Below are positions 27,820 through 36,130 of a DNA stretch of 64,000 nucleotides, piece by piece. This DNA is from Mucilaginibacter empetricola. GTDB taxonomy: Bacteria > Bacteroidota > Bacteroidia > Sphingobacteriales > Sphingobacteriaceae. Position 1 is the stretch's first letter, and each line of letters starts with the position of its first letter. Under the pieces are notes generated by a model that saw only the letters and a program-made list of their open reading frames with translations, was not told the DNA's origin and made no database searches. Position numbers and translations under genes: made by a program. The DNA is taken from positions 186,001 to 250,000 of the forward strand of contig NZ_JANUBZ010000004.1 of assembly GCF_024808665.1 (NCBI RefSeq), read 5' to 3'.

Positions 27820-29187
27820 TTCCAACAAGATCACATGCTTAAATGCCGGCCCGGTATTAGCGCCCAGCGTATTGATCAGACCGGTTGACTGCCCCATATA
27901 TTTTCCTGCCTGGTCGGTGGTAAATGTGTTTATTTGAAAATCTGACGAGTAGGGCGCAGTGTCAGATTTGGTTAGGGCGAGTGTATAGGCGGTATTAGGT
28001 TTAAGCCCGGTGATAATTTGTTCGACCAGGTCTGTTAGGCCAATACTGCGTACCGCAAGCCTGCCATGAGCTTTGCTGCCGCCATCTGTATTATTTAAGA
28101 TTACCACTTGAGTTGCCGTACTGTCATTTAAGGGAGTTAGCCCTTCCCGGTTGGTAACATCTGTGACTGCATTATCAGCATAAACCAGTGCCTGTGGGCT
28201 TTGACCAATTGGAATGGTTGCGATTACTTTCATATTTTGCAGGTCAATCGCCTGTACCTGGTCACCAAACTCCAGCCCCACATAAGCCCTTTTACCATCC
28301 GGTGATGTCCAGATGCCATGAGGCAAAGCCCCGACGTTCACTGTATCTGTTTGTTCAAATCCTGCGGCTACGTCAAACACCCGCATTTTATTTTCTCCGC
28401 CAACAGTAACCAGCATCATCAATTTGCCTTTGATCGTAGTAAAAGTAACGTGATTGGTGATTGCGCCGGTGGTTAGACCCTTGACAATCTCCTGACTGGC
28501 GGTATTGATCACCGTAACCTTGCCTACGTCTTTATGGGTCATCGCGATCCATTTACCATCGGCGCTGGTAAAGATATTTGGGGAAAAGGGGCTAACAACC
28601 GGTATACGTTTTACAATTTCATAGGTAGCAGTGTTAACAATATCTAATTCCGGTGTAAAGCTGGAGCATACATAAGCGAGTTTTCCGTCCGGTGTGAAAG
28701 CAACCATGCCCGGTCCGTCGGCAACCGGCACTTGCTTTATTTCTTGCATTTTTTTGACGTCTATTACACTGATATACGCTTCCCCTCTTACGGATATCCA
28801 AAGCTGTTTTCCGTCAGGCCTAAAGGTCGGTTCATGCGGAGAGCGGCCAACATAGATCGTCTTTAGCACCTTATTGTCTAAGGTGGAGATCAATGTAACA
28901 GAATTTGATCCAATACCAACCGCTGCCAGCATTTTTGCCTGCGGGGAATACCTGAGCCCATGCACCAGCGCCTGACCTCTGTAAAGAGGACTAAGTACGT
29001 TGGGATAAGGTTTACCTAAGCGGATTTCTCCTAATAATTGGTTCGTAGACGGATCGATCACTGAAACCGTATTGGAGACCTGGTTGGCTGTATAAACCCG
29101 GTCATATTGGTAAGGTGTCTGGGCTTTTGCCTGTAAAGCAAAAAAGAATGACAATAAGCCGAAGAATGATTTTGTTTGACTGTTCAT
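27787..29187 (-). CDS. Exported YncE/YVTN-type beta-propeller protein
   Basis: 466 aa with signal peptide (LLSFFFALQAKAQ). Residues about 30-350 are beta-propeller repeats of the YVTN/YncE kind: VYTANQVSNTVSVIDPSTN, SVTLISTLDNKVLKTIYVG, KLAYVCSSFTPELDIVNTAT, KRAYVGLEFGDQVQAIDLQ. The C-terminal ~120 residues form a separate domain with an NTAYTLALTKSD segment, perhaps Ig-like. Function of the group is unclear (binding or electron-transfer-associated scaffolds). Six bp after the DUF305 gene in a two-gene operon with the palindrome/TGGCAT promoter. Confidence 0.85.
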   Translation of the reverse strand: MNSQTKSFFGLLSFFFALQAKAQTPYQYDRVYTANQVSNTVSVIDPSTNQLLGEIRLGKPYPNVLSPLYRGQALVHGLRYSPQAKMLAAVGIGSNSVTLISTLDNKVLKTIYVGRSPHEPTFRPDGKQLWISVRGEAYISVIDVKKMQEIKQVPVADGPGMVAFTPDGKLAYVCSSFTPELDIVNTATYEIVKRIPVVSPFSPNIFTSADGKWIAMTHKDVGKVTVINTASQEIVKGLTTGAITNHVTFTTIKGKLMMLVTVGGENKMRVFDVAAGFEQTDTVNVGALPHGIWTSPDGKRAYVGLEFGDQVQAIDLQNMKVIATIPIGQSPQALVYADNAVTDVTNREGLTPLNDSTATQVVILNNTDGGSKAHGRLAVRSIGLTDLVEQIITGLKPNTAYTLALTKSDTAPYSSDFQINTFTTDQAGKYMGQSTGLINTLGANTGPAFKHVILLETGSEKLILKN

Positions 29188-29193
29188 TTTGAT

Positions 29194-29799
29194 CTATTTT
29201 AAAAAAGCTGACATTTGTTCGATCTCTATTTCCTCATCGGAAATGAGTTGTTTTGAGAATCTTATAGTTTGCTGATCATCGGAATAATTTAACATCACCC
29301 TCGCCATGGCAATCGCAGCCCGATGGTGCGGGATCATTACCATGGCAAATGCCCTGTCAGGGTCACTAAGGTTGCTATCCGCGGGCATTGCATTCATCAT
29401 TTCGCTCATGGTAAGCGGCATATCCCGCTTGTAACCGGCCGGAATTATCTTTTTGCCGGACGATTGTTTGAGCCAAAGATCCATTTGTTGGATTTCAACC
29501 AATTGCTCGGCTAAAATGCTCTTTGCCAACTGAATCATGCTAAAATCCTTACCATGGCCAATCTCATAACGAGCCATATCGACCGCGCCTTCATGGTGAG
29601 CGATCATTTGCCGGTTGAAGTCGCTTTCAACTGAAACAGGTTCGGGCACATCTGCCATTTTATTCATCATTGTATCCATCATCAGCAAATATTGGCTTTT
29701 AGGCATACCGGGCATTTGCATAGACATAGATTGTGCATGGGCACTCAGGGCATTGACCAATACTATTCCCAGTAATATGAAGATGGGTTTGTTTTTCAT
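29194..29799 (-). CDS. Exported DUF305 protein
   Basis: 201 aa, signal peptide to SAHAQ. A methionine-rich segment (MSMQMPGMPKS) follows, then two DUF305 half-repeats, each with an M-x-x-H-H-x-x-A motif: MIAHHEGAVDMARYEI and MIPHHRAAIAMARVML. The family is a four-helix, ferritin-like fold often linked to metal (copper) or redox stress. The His and Met residues suggest metal binding, which is inference. First gene of the operon with the propeller. Confidence 0.9.
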   Translation of the reverse strand: MKNKPIFILLGIVLVNALSAHAQSMSMQMPGMPKSQYLLMMDTMMNKMADVPEPVSVESDFNRQMIAHHEGAVDMARYEIGHGKDFSMIQLAKSILAEQLVEIQQMDLWLKQSSGKKIIPAGYKRDMPLTMSEMMNAMPADSNLSDPDRAFAMVMIPHHRAAIAMARVMLNYSDDQQTIRFSKQLISDEEIEIEQMSAFLK

Positions 29800-29817
29800 C
29801 GTTATCTGTTACCTATT

Positions 29818-29904
29818 ATGTAATTTTCATGCCAAATCATTTAAGGTATTGATAATCAGCTTGTAAATATATATTTTTAGGATTGTAATGAAGCGATATA
29901 TCGC
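29818..29904 (-). promoter_or_regulatory. Palindrome plus sigma-54-like promoter of the DUF305/propeller operon
   Basis: On the minus strand TGGCAT (29834-29829), GAAAA, TTACAT (29823-29818) is the best -24/-12 match in the set apart from A replacing the -12 G. The exact palindrome GCGATATATCGC lies at 29893-29904, centre 64.5 bp from the T of TGGCAT. The predicted TSS near 29808 gives a very short leader. Confidence 0.65.
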
Positions 29905-29997
29905 CGTTAATGATAACTAAAGTGAAATGGCATTATGCTGTGACATATTTTAAGAAGAAGATAAATCATTATTCATCCAATTGATCTTGTATTTCTT

Positions 29998-30056
29998 TTG
30001 TAGCCAGATTTGAACTGGTGGCCTTTTCAAAGGAACCAGGTTCGATGCACGTTTTG
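29998..30056 (-). other. tRNA-like 3' fragment
   Basis: On the minus strand, CCAGTTCAAATCTGG forms a T-arm with loop TTCAAAT, preceded by variable-loop-like sequence. No complete cloverleaf can be drawn, so it is at most the 3' part of a tRNA. Such fragments often mark old integration sites. The rest of 29905-30268 holds no gene I can support. Confidence 0.35.
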
Positions 30057-30268
30057 AGCCGCGCACTTTACAACAATTGAAATTCAGTAGCTGTAACAAT
30101 TCATAAAAGCCTTTTTTGAAAGCAACATTGAAAGACGCTTTTTATTTACCCTTTGATTTTGAAAGCTAAGCTGGAGTGTGGATGCCTATTCATTTAAATA
30201 GTAAACGAGGCCTGTCAGGTACTGGTCGTCATTATTATTCGTATTTTTAGATATAAATTCATTAACTT

Positions 30269-31120
30269 TTACAGCGTCACCAGCGAAAGCTGCCCGAATC
30301 GAGCTTTTCCGGGTTGTGAATTTTGCAGTTGTTTAGTCAGCACGTTAAAAGCAAAATATTGAACATCATCCGTGTATTTATCTAAATCGTCACCCACTTG
30401 CCCCATTGCTGTATGTGTTACGTCGGATGCGACAAAACTTGTTTTAATCAATTTATAAATATTATATTTTGTCCCATTTGCTAATACCTGAACGAAATGA
30501 TACCGGTCGATCACGGGAACTTTCTCGAAAGTCATCTGCTCGTCACCAGAATTGATCAAAGTAATTGATTCCAATTGGTCGGCATAAAATTCATAAACCG
30601 ACTTTTCACTTGTACACAATATGAAGGAACCGGTTATTTTGTTGTAATTGTAAAGATAATCAGCACTGTAAAAATTGGTTCCTTGTTTCGTCCTAAAAAA
30701 TCCGTGCATAAATACGTCCGACAAATATTTGCTTCCTTCAGTCGGCACACGTGGTTTAGGCATTTCCATTGAGCCATTTGGCGAAAGCGCAGGATGAAGG
30801 CGTATAAATTCCTTTTCAATAGGGAAGGTCGATAATGTTTTCATAACTAACTGTAATCCGTCAGTGAATTTGTCTGCGGCAATTATGGTATCCCTATAGC
30901 CTGATAATTCAAATTTTAACTTAGAATCGGGGTGTACTTTTATTTCGAAGTTTCCACTGGAATCGCTTAAAGCCACGACCCCATATTCATCATCCGTGAT
31001 AACAACGTAATGTAAAAATTTAGTTGTTTCGTCTTGGATATATCCATGAACTGGTTGGGACTGGGCGTTAGCAAATTGAATAAAAAAAATAAAAAGAAAT
31101 GTGGGGTAGAAATATTTCAT
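30269..31120 (-). CDS. Exported protein with carboxypeptidase-like regulatory domain
   Basis: 283 aa with signal peptide (FLFIFFIQFANAQ). Residues about 22-95 form a CarboxypepD_reg-like Ig-type domain (VHGYIQDETTKFLHYVVITD, ALSDSSGNFEIKV). The remaining ~190 residues are not recognised; KYLSDVFMHGFFRTKQGTNF suggests a receptor-domain relative that lacks a plug and barrel. Single gene on the minus strand between the DUF305 operon and a TlpA remnant. No regulatory palindrome was found upstream. Confidence 0.7.
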   Translation of the reverse strand: MKYFYPTFLFIFFIQFANAQSQPVHGYIQDETTKFLHYVVITDDEYGVVALSDSSGNFEIKVHPDSKLKFELSGYRDTIIAADKFTDGLQLVMKTLSTFPIEKEFIRLHPALSPNGSMEMPKPRVPTEGSKYLSDVFMHGFFRTKQGTNFYSADYLYNYNKITGSFILCTSEKSVYEFYADQLESITLINSGDEQMTFEKVPVIDRYHFVQVLANGTKYNIYKLIKTSFVASDVTHTAMGQVGDDLDKYTDDVQYFAFNVLTKQLQNSQPGKARFGQLSLVTL

Positions 31121-31273
31121 ATTAATATAAATGTGTTTGGCACAAGCAGAGAACTGAACTCAACTTTGGCCTATAAATGAATTTGTACTGCCAGGCAAAG
31201 CTATGTAGCTTTTTACTTACGAAACTTCCCGGTTTAAATTTTGTCCAGTTCAGTTTCAGCCTTAGCCTCGTGG

Positions 31274-31530
31274 TTATTTAAAAAGTTCTGCTAATTTGTT
31301 TTCAAGATCGTCTCCTCTTAAATCTTTAGCGATAATTTTACCGTCCGGGCCCACAAGAAAATTTTGAGGAATTGATTCTACTGTATATTGATCTGCTACA
31401 GCATTATGGGTGTTTTTAAGATCAGCGGCCTCTGTCAAGGTTAAATGGTCATCTTTAATTGCCTTGATCCATGAAGCTTTTCCTTTCGGCGCATCCAGTG
31501 TAACTCCTATAATAGGAAACTTTCGGCGAC
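31274..31530 (-). pseudogene. TlpA-like thioredoxin, C-terminal remnant
   Basis: Reading leftward, KFPIIGVTLDAPKGKASWIK..IKDDHLTL, then VESIPQNFLVGPDGKIIAKD, and stop at 31274-31276. This is the last ~85 codons of a TlpA-type thioredoxin domain, related to those at 24596 and 25827, including the cis-proline SIPQNF. The N-terminal part with the C-x-x-C site is absent and no start codon fits. The 31121-31273 and 31531-31623 flanks show nothing further. Confidence 0.75.
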
Positions 31531-31623
31531 TAAGAGACGAGATATCGATGAAAATTGGCTAAACATATTTGTTGAATTTTATACCAATTAACCGGAATGA
31601 ATGATAACGGGCTGAAATGATAA

Positions 31624-33048
31624 TTATCTATCAGAGAGAACTTCCTTTTCAAAACACCTATAATCCCTGTCCAGGTCTGCTGTTAATTTCTTCCTGACGG
31701 AAGCTTCTTTTATGAAAGAATAATAAATACTGTTATAAACAATAGTTTTTATATCATTATAACTGAACTCCGGGTATCTTGTGGCTACTAAAACATACTG
31801 TTCGGTAAGGTTTGTTCTTAATACGCCTGCATCATCTGTACAAATCAGGATTGGCACACCAAATTGCTTATAGAGCGTAATCGGGTGATTCGCTCCTTTT
31901 ATTTTTAAAATAAACTCATTACTGGACAAATTAATTTCTACAGGAATGTGCTTTTTGTGCATATATTTTAGTAAATTATATGAATGATTCTCGTAGGGGA
32001 TATCTAAGCCGTGTCCTATCCGCATAGCTCCGGCATCATAAATAGCTGAACTAATATGCCAGGTTAAATCTTCAGGTTTAACCATGCCGAGACATAACTC
32101 TCCTGCATGCATGGAATATTTTACCTTTGGATAAATTTTATGGCAAAATCTAAACATTTGCATTTGTAGCCAGTAATCGCGCATTGATACTTCGTTGTTT
32201 TCAGGAGCTATAATATTTACACCTACAATTAAGGAGGATCGGTTTGCAGCTTCAAAGGCTAATATTAATGACGTAAAAAAATTCATCGGTGTCTCAAAAC
32301 GGAGAACAGATGTTTGATAACGCATGGTAAATAAGCTATCATCAACACCTAAAGAATTATGCAGGCGGCTTGTCGAAGTGCAAAACTGGTTCGCTGCTTG
32401 AACCATATCCTGATTCTTGAGCTGATCATAAGATTTAAATAATAATTTTTGCGTTTCAGTTGAATCTTGGATTAGCTGTAGTTGCTCCAACTTGGCATCA
32501 AAGTCTGCCCCTGTTTTGATTTTATTTATAGGATTACTAATTGGCGAAAGAATAGTTTCAATATAGCTAACATGTTCTGCTTTTGCCCGGGCCTTAATCT
32601 CCAGGAGACCACTATCCACATTAAGCTGGCTGGCAATGTCAAAGTTTCCAAAAGCTTCAAAAAATAATCTATCAGATGGATAACTTACTTGGTTATAGTC
32701 TTTTATTGACCATTTTTGGATTAATACAAATTTTATTGAATCTAATTTGCCGCTATTTCGTAATTCAGAAAAGCTCTTCCACATAATGTCATTATCAGGA
32801 ATTTTCACAGCAACCTGGAGCGTTTTTTTGTTGATAAAATAGTTCTTCTCAATTACCCATTTGATATAGCTTTCGGCATAAACAGACCCGCTGTAATGGT
32901 GATGCAGATCCCCTCCTTTAGGCATTTGTGCAAAGAAGGCGGCGAGTTTCGCGGGATTATTGCGTATCTGTTGAAAGTAGTGTTCAATTTCCTGCGCATT
33001 AAGATTTAGTGAGATGATAGCTAAAAGTAAAGTAAGAATCTTTTTCAT
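31624..33048 (-). CDS. Secreted adenosine deaminase family protein
   Basis: 474 aa with signal peptide (LTLLLAIISLNLNAQ). Amidohydrolase features of adenosine deaminase: metal site H-x-H in KGGDLHHHYSGSVYAE, catalytic region YSMHAGELCLGM, RIGHGLDIPYE, and the aspartate pair in ILICTDDAGVLRTNL. All main catalytic residues are visible. Probable extracytoplasmic deamination of adenosine or related nucleosides; ADGF-like enzymes are secreted. The first ~118 residues are strongly similar to the truncated copy at 34376-35002. Confidence 0.88.
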   Translation of the reverse strand: MKKILTLLLAIISLNLNAQEIEHYFQQIRNNPAKLAAFFAQMPKGGDLHHHYSGSVYAESYIKWVIEKNYFINKKTLQVAVKIPDNDIMWKSFSELRNSGKLDSIKFVLIQKWSIKDYNQVSYPSDRLFFEAFGNFDIASQLNVDSGLLEIKARAKAEHVSYIETILSPISNPINKIKTGADFDAKLEQLQLIQDSTETQKLLFKSYDQLKNQDMVQAANQFCTSTSRLHNSLGVDDSLFTMRYQTSVLRFETPMNFFTSLILAFEAANRSSLIVGVNIIAPENNEVSMRDYWLQMQMFRFCHKIYPKVKYSMHAGELCLGMVKPEDLTWHISSAIYDAGAMRIGHGLDIPYENHSYNLLKYMHKKHIPVEINLSSNEFILKIKGANHPITLYKQFGVPILICTDDAGVLRTNLTEQYVLVATRYPEFSYNDIKTIVYNSIYYSFIKEASVRKKLTADLDRDYRCFEKEVLSDR

Positions 33049-33155
33049 AAATATAGCGGTTTACCGTGGTCAACTGCAGGCGTTTGAATCTTGACTGTCA
33101 TATGTTTATTTTTTTCAACTCAAAATTAAATATTTCAGGGGAGGATAAATCAAAT

Positions 33156-33193
33156 TGTTTGATTTATGCAGCATTTTGTTTGATTAATACAGG
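33156..33193 (-). promoter_or_regulatory. AraC-type tandem direct repeat upstream of adenosine deaminase
   Basis: TGTTTGATTTATGCAG starts at 33156 and TGTTTGATTAATACAG at 33177, exactly 21 bp apart. Direct repeats on one DNA face at 21-bp spacing are typical of AraC-family binding. The same element recurs twice at 35088-35202. Protein partner unknown. Confidence 0.55.
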
Positions 33194-33213
33194 TTAATAG
33201 CTATGGTTAAAAA

Positions 33214-33255
33214 ATAACGCTGGAAAAATTATATGGAGACAAAGAGCCCCGCATA
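33214..33255 (+). pseudogene. Tail of the island right-end small ORF (copy C)
   Basis: Only the last codons survive, reading ITLEKLYGDKEPRI, matching the C-terminus ITLEEFYGDKEPPI of the intact copy at 44789. The upstream part has been replaced by sequence of the adenosine deaminase promoter region. Marks the right end of unit 2. Confidence 0.65.
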
Positions 33256-33295
33256 ATGAATGTCAATGGTAATTATGTAAATATAAAGGCCTGAT

Positions 33296-33456
33296 AGTCG
33301 CGGGGATTCGAACGCACATAGCGGTGATCATCAGTAACTTAAAGAGGTGGCCAAGTGATTGGAGCAAAAGAAAACCTCTTAATATTCGATTTAAATTACT
33401 GTAAATCAATATATTAAGAGGTTTCAGTGGAGCCGGAGGGATTGAGGTCGAACCCC
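33296..33456. repeat. Island right-end module C: T-arm-like site, hairpin, ssrA-like site
   Basis: AGTCGCGGGGATTCGAAC at 33296-33313, the CCTCTTAATATTCGATTTA hairpin with its complement ending AAGAGG near 33421, and TGGAGCCGGAGGGATTGAG with TCGAACCCC at 33428-33456. The ssrA-like copy shares the GATTGAG/TCGAACCCC insertion with site A1 at 3139, so A1 and C2 are closer to each other than to the functional tmRNA end. Boundary of units 2 and 3. Confidence 0.7.
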
Positions 33457-33813
33457 TTATACAATTCTTGACCTTTTTGGATAATTTATAAAGTGATTGA
33501 TAATTAATATGTTATGATGATAAAATTCATTAGACAATATGGTGACTAAAAATATAAAAAGGCTATTAGAGCGATTTAGAAATTGAGTTTTAAGTTTGAA
33601 ACATAATTAAATCGAGTTTTTAGCTGAAAGTCGGAGGGAGCCAATCGAACTCGGTACAATAAGCATTTTATCCTCACTACCGTTAGTTCTGAAATTGAAA
33701 TTTTAAAATCTCTGAATTAACAAAATTGTGGATGCCTAATTTGTAAAAATTGAATTATTTGGAAATGTTTCCGTTCCTACAGGGCTTCCGAAGAAATACT
33801 GCGTTTTGAATTG
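33457..33813. other. Gene-free, AT-rich stretch
   Basis: No gene found. A faint ssrA-like echo (GGAGGGAGCCAATCGAACTC) sits near 33636-33655. Otherwise nothing is seen. Confidence 0.3.
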
Positions 33814-34110
33814 TTAGTGAAAGTAAATCAAAACATTATTCCATTTTGACATATTTAGATTAGCTTTAAAATATTGATTATCTATTATGTGTGCATTATT
33901 TAAAACATACATGATCATGGCCTTTCGAGTTACAAATCCCATGTCTTGGTAAATTTGATAAGCACGGGTATTGTCACCCCTTACGTGCAAATAAGGCAAC
34001 TTTCCCGATGCGCGCAGTTGTCGAATTTGATTGTAAATAAGTGCTCTGGCATAACCTTTTCCGGTGAAATCAGGATGGGTGCATACGGCGCTGATTTCAA
34101 CGTAAGGCAC
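33814..34110 (-). pseudogene. GNAT acetyltransferase, 5'-truncated
   Basis: 98 codons beginning with GTG: PYVEISAVCTHPDFTGKGYA, i.e. it starts inside the acetyl-CoA-binding core (H-P-D-F-T-G-K-G-Y-A) of an FR47-like GNAT. The N-terminal ~120 residues are missing. Downstream YLHVRGDNTRAYQIYQDMGF is normal for the family. The break coincides with a tRNA-Arg-like fragment, so an insertion or deletion at that point removed the 5' part. Confidence 0.75.
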
Positions 34111-34163
34111 GCTGTAACTTGCTCATAGTTAATTAGATGAGAAGCTTTTTTTCGAGGTATAAA

Positions 34164-34210
34164 ACAGATTTCTAATCTGTAGGTCATAGGTTCGAATCCT
34201 ATTGGGGCTC
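34164..34210 (+). other. tRNA-Arg(UCU)-like 3' half
   Basis: ACAGA-TTTCTAA-TCTGT (34164-34180) is an anticodon arm with anticodon TCT, then AGGTC, a T-arm ATAGG-TTCGAAT-CCTAT (34186-34202) and acceptor strand TGGGGCT. A matching 5' half is not present at the right distance. A displaced tRNA 3' fragment is a common footprint of an integrated element. Confidence 0.6.
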
Positions 34211-34316
34211 GCTAGGAATGTCAGCGGGAGCAAGACTAAAGTCGAACCAATTGGTAGAAAGTATTAGACAATTATCTGCGATTATATAGTTGGTTCGAGC
34301 CCAGTTTGAGAAGTCA

Positions 34317-34359
34317 GAAAGGGCAAGCACGTAAACCAGTCGCTTGCCCTTCTTTTTTT
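34317..34359. terminator. Terminator hairpin
   Basis: GGGCAAGC (34321-34328) pairs with GCTTGCCC (34342-34349), extended by flanking A/T pairs and followed by seven T. A T-arm-like sequence (TTGGTTCGAGCCCAG, about 34294-34308) lies just before it, perhaps the end of another lost tRNA. Confidence 0.7.
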
Positions 34360-34375
34360 CTCCAATAACTAACTG

Positions 34376-35002
34376 TTAATCAAGCAAAGAATACAAATCA
34401 CTTGTTTTAGCGGTTCGATGTTGCAAGTCCTCAAAAGTGAATTTTTCGGGGTAAATTGAACCGATTGATTCTATTTTTTCATAAGTGATTGATTTGTAAT
34501 AAATTGCGTCAATGACAGCTAATTGCGCCACCGCATTAGTTACAATAGGTTCAATATTTACAAACCTTTTTTGAACACTGATAACCTCGGAAAGCTTAGC
34601 TTCCAGCCTTTGGACTTTCTCCTCGCATTCGGATTTTACCGACTTATAATCCTTTATTGACCATTCTATCAGTAACGCATATTTAATCGAATCTAATTGC
34701 TTGCATTTTATTAATTCGGAAAAACTTTTCCACGCTGGATCAGCATTTGGAGCTTTTTCAGCAACCTCAAGCGTTTTTGTATTAATAAAATAATTCCGTT
34801 CAACCACCCATTTAATATAGCTCTCGGCATATACCGATCCGCTGTAATGGTGATGTAAATCTCCTCCCTTGGGCATTTGGATAAAGAAAGCAGTAAGTTT
34901 TGCAGGGTTATTTCGAATTCGCTGAAAATAGCGATCCATCTGCTGGGCATTCCCTGCCAAAGAAATTAATACCAGAAAGATCGTGAATTTTTTTCGTATC
35001 AA
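34376..35002 (-). pseudogene. Chimera: adenosine deaminase N-terminus fused to a recombinase C-terminus
   Basis: 208 aa. Residues 1-118 copy the start of the adenosine deaminase at 31624: signal peptide, RIRNNPAKLTAFFIQMPKGG, DLHHHYSGSVYAESYIKWVV. From about residue 119 (codon near 34648) the sequence changes to ECEEKVQRLEAKLSEV, a coiled coil, ending SIGSIYPEKFTFEDLQHRTA. From memory that is the C-terminal tail of large serine recombinases in Bacteroidota. Both enzymes are incomplete: the deaminase lacks the rest of the active site and the recombinase lacks its catalytic serine domain. It stays in frame across the junction. Confidence 0.7.
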
Positions 35003-35087
35003 TAATGAAAAGTGAATATAATCCTATATGGAATTGTAAATTAAGATTCGTGGCGAAAATATTTATTTCACTGATGATAAATTAGGG

Positions 35088-35202
35088 TGTTTGGTTTTTG
35101 CAGCTTTTTGTTTGATAAATACAACATTCAGTTCGTGCAAAGCAAAGCATTCGGCCACACCCGATGTTTGATTAATGCAGTTTATGGTTTGATTTTCGCA
35201 TC
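35088..35202. promoter_or_regulatory. Two AraC-type tandem repeat pairs between divergent genes
   Basis: TGTTTGGTTTTTGCAG (35088) with TGTTTGATAAATACAA (35109), and TGTTTGATTAATGCAG (35165) with GGTTTGATTTTCGCA (repeat core at 35187), each pair 21 bp apart. The same paired element precedes the deaminase gene at 33048. The region lies between the truncated deaminase (minus) and the hydrolase gene at 35285 (plus). Confidence 0.55.
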
Positions 35203-35284
35203 ACAGGCGACATGTTGGTCATGTAGCTTTGTGAATTACCATAAATAATTACTTCAAAAATAAATTAATTAAAATAACACAGCC

Positions 35285-36046
35285 ATGAAAACTATCAAAA
35301 CTCTGTCCATCCTATTGGTTACAATAACAGGAACCTTAATTGCAAACGTACAGACAACAGGCACTAAACCTACCATCATATTTGTTCACGGTATATGGGC
35401 CGACGGTTCCTGCTGGGCTTCTGAGATCACAGATCTGCAAGCGAAAGGCTACCCGGTCATCTCGGTTCAAAACCCGGTTACATCCCTTGCTGACGATGTT
35501 GCAGCTACCAAACGTGCAATAGCCATGGCAAGTGGCAATGTAATATTGGTAGGCCATTCGTGGGGCGGCTTTGTTATTACACAGGCGGGTAATGACCATA
35601 AAGTGGTCGGCTTGGTTTATATCGCGGCCTTCGCGCCTGATTCAGGGGAAACGGTGCTTTCGTTATCGGCAAAAGTCCCGGCCAATACATTGGCCACTTA
35701 TTTTGTGCCACAGGACGGGTTTATGTATTTATCAAAAAAGGGTATCGAAACGATATTCGCACAGGATTTAATGCCCAAACAACAAGCACTGATATATGCT
35801 ACGCAAGTTCCCGCATCGCAAAGTGTATTCGTAGATAAAAGTGGCGAACCTGCCTGGAAAGCTAAAGCCAGCTGGTATATAGTAGCTAAAAACGATGGTG
35901 CGATCAGCCCCGATCTTGAAAGGTTGATGGCGAAAAGAATGAATGCTAAAACTATTGAGCTTGAATCGAGCCATGTGGTTATGATTACTCATCCAAAAGA
36001 AGTAATAGCTCTAATTGAAGATGCGGCTAATGCTGTTTTAAAATAA
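35285..36046 (+). CDS. Exported alpha/beta hydrolase
   Basis: 253 aa with a signal peptide (ILLVTITGTLIANVQ). Oxyanion region FVHGIWADGSCW, nucleophile elbow VGHSWGGFV with serine, an acid in YIVAKNDGAI and the catalytic histidine in ESSHVVMITHP. This matches the short EstC/methylesterase-like alpha/beta hydrolases common next to stress genes. Probable periplasmic esterase of unknown substrate. About 85 bp upstream of the receptor gene at 36131 and possibly co-transcribed. It sits downstream of the AraC-type repeats. Confidence 0.88.
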   Translation: MKTIKTLSILLVTITGTLIANVQTTGTKPTIIFVHGIWADGSCWASEITDLQAKGYPVISVQNPVTSLADDVAATKRAIAMASGNVILVGHSWGGFVITQAGNDHKVVGLVYIAAFAPDSGETVLSLSAKVPANTLATYFVPQDGFMYLSKKGIETIFAQDLMPKQQALIYATQVPASQSVFVDKSGEPAWKAKASWYIVAKNDGAISPDLERLMAKRMNAKTIELESSHVVMITHPKEVIALIEDAANAVLK

Positions 36047-36130
36047 AATTACCGACGCCAATTGCTACAACCTAAAAAGAAATTTATAGCCGCTTAAATA
36101 ATCAAAACTCATTTTATAAGCGCTACGACT

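Noticed and set aside
33636..33655. Fifth ssrA-like site
   Set aside because: Resemblance to the tmRNA end is too weak to support.
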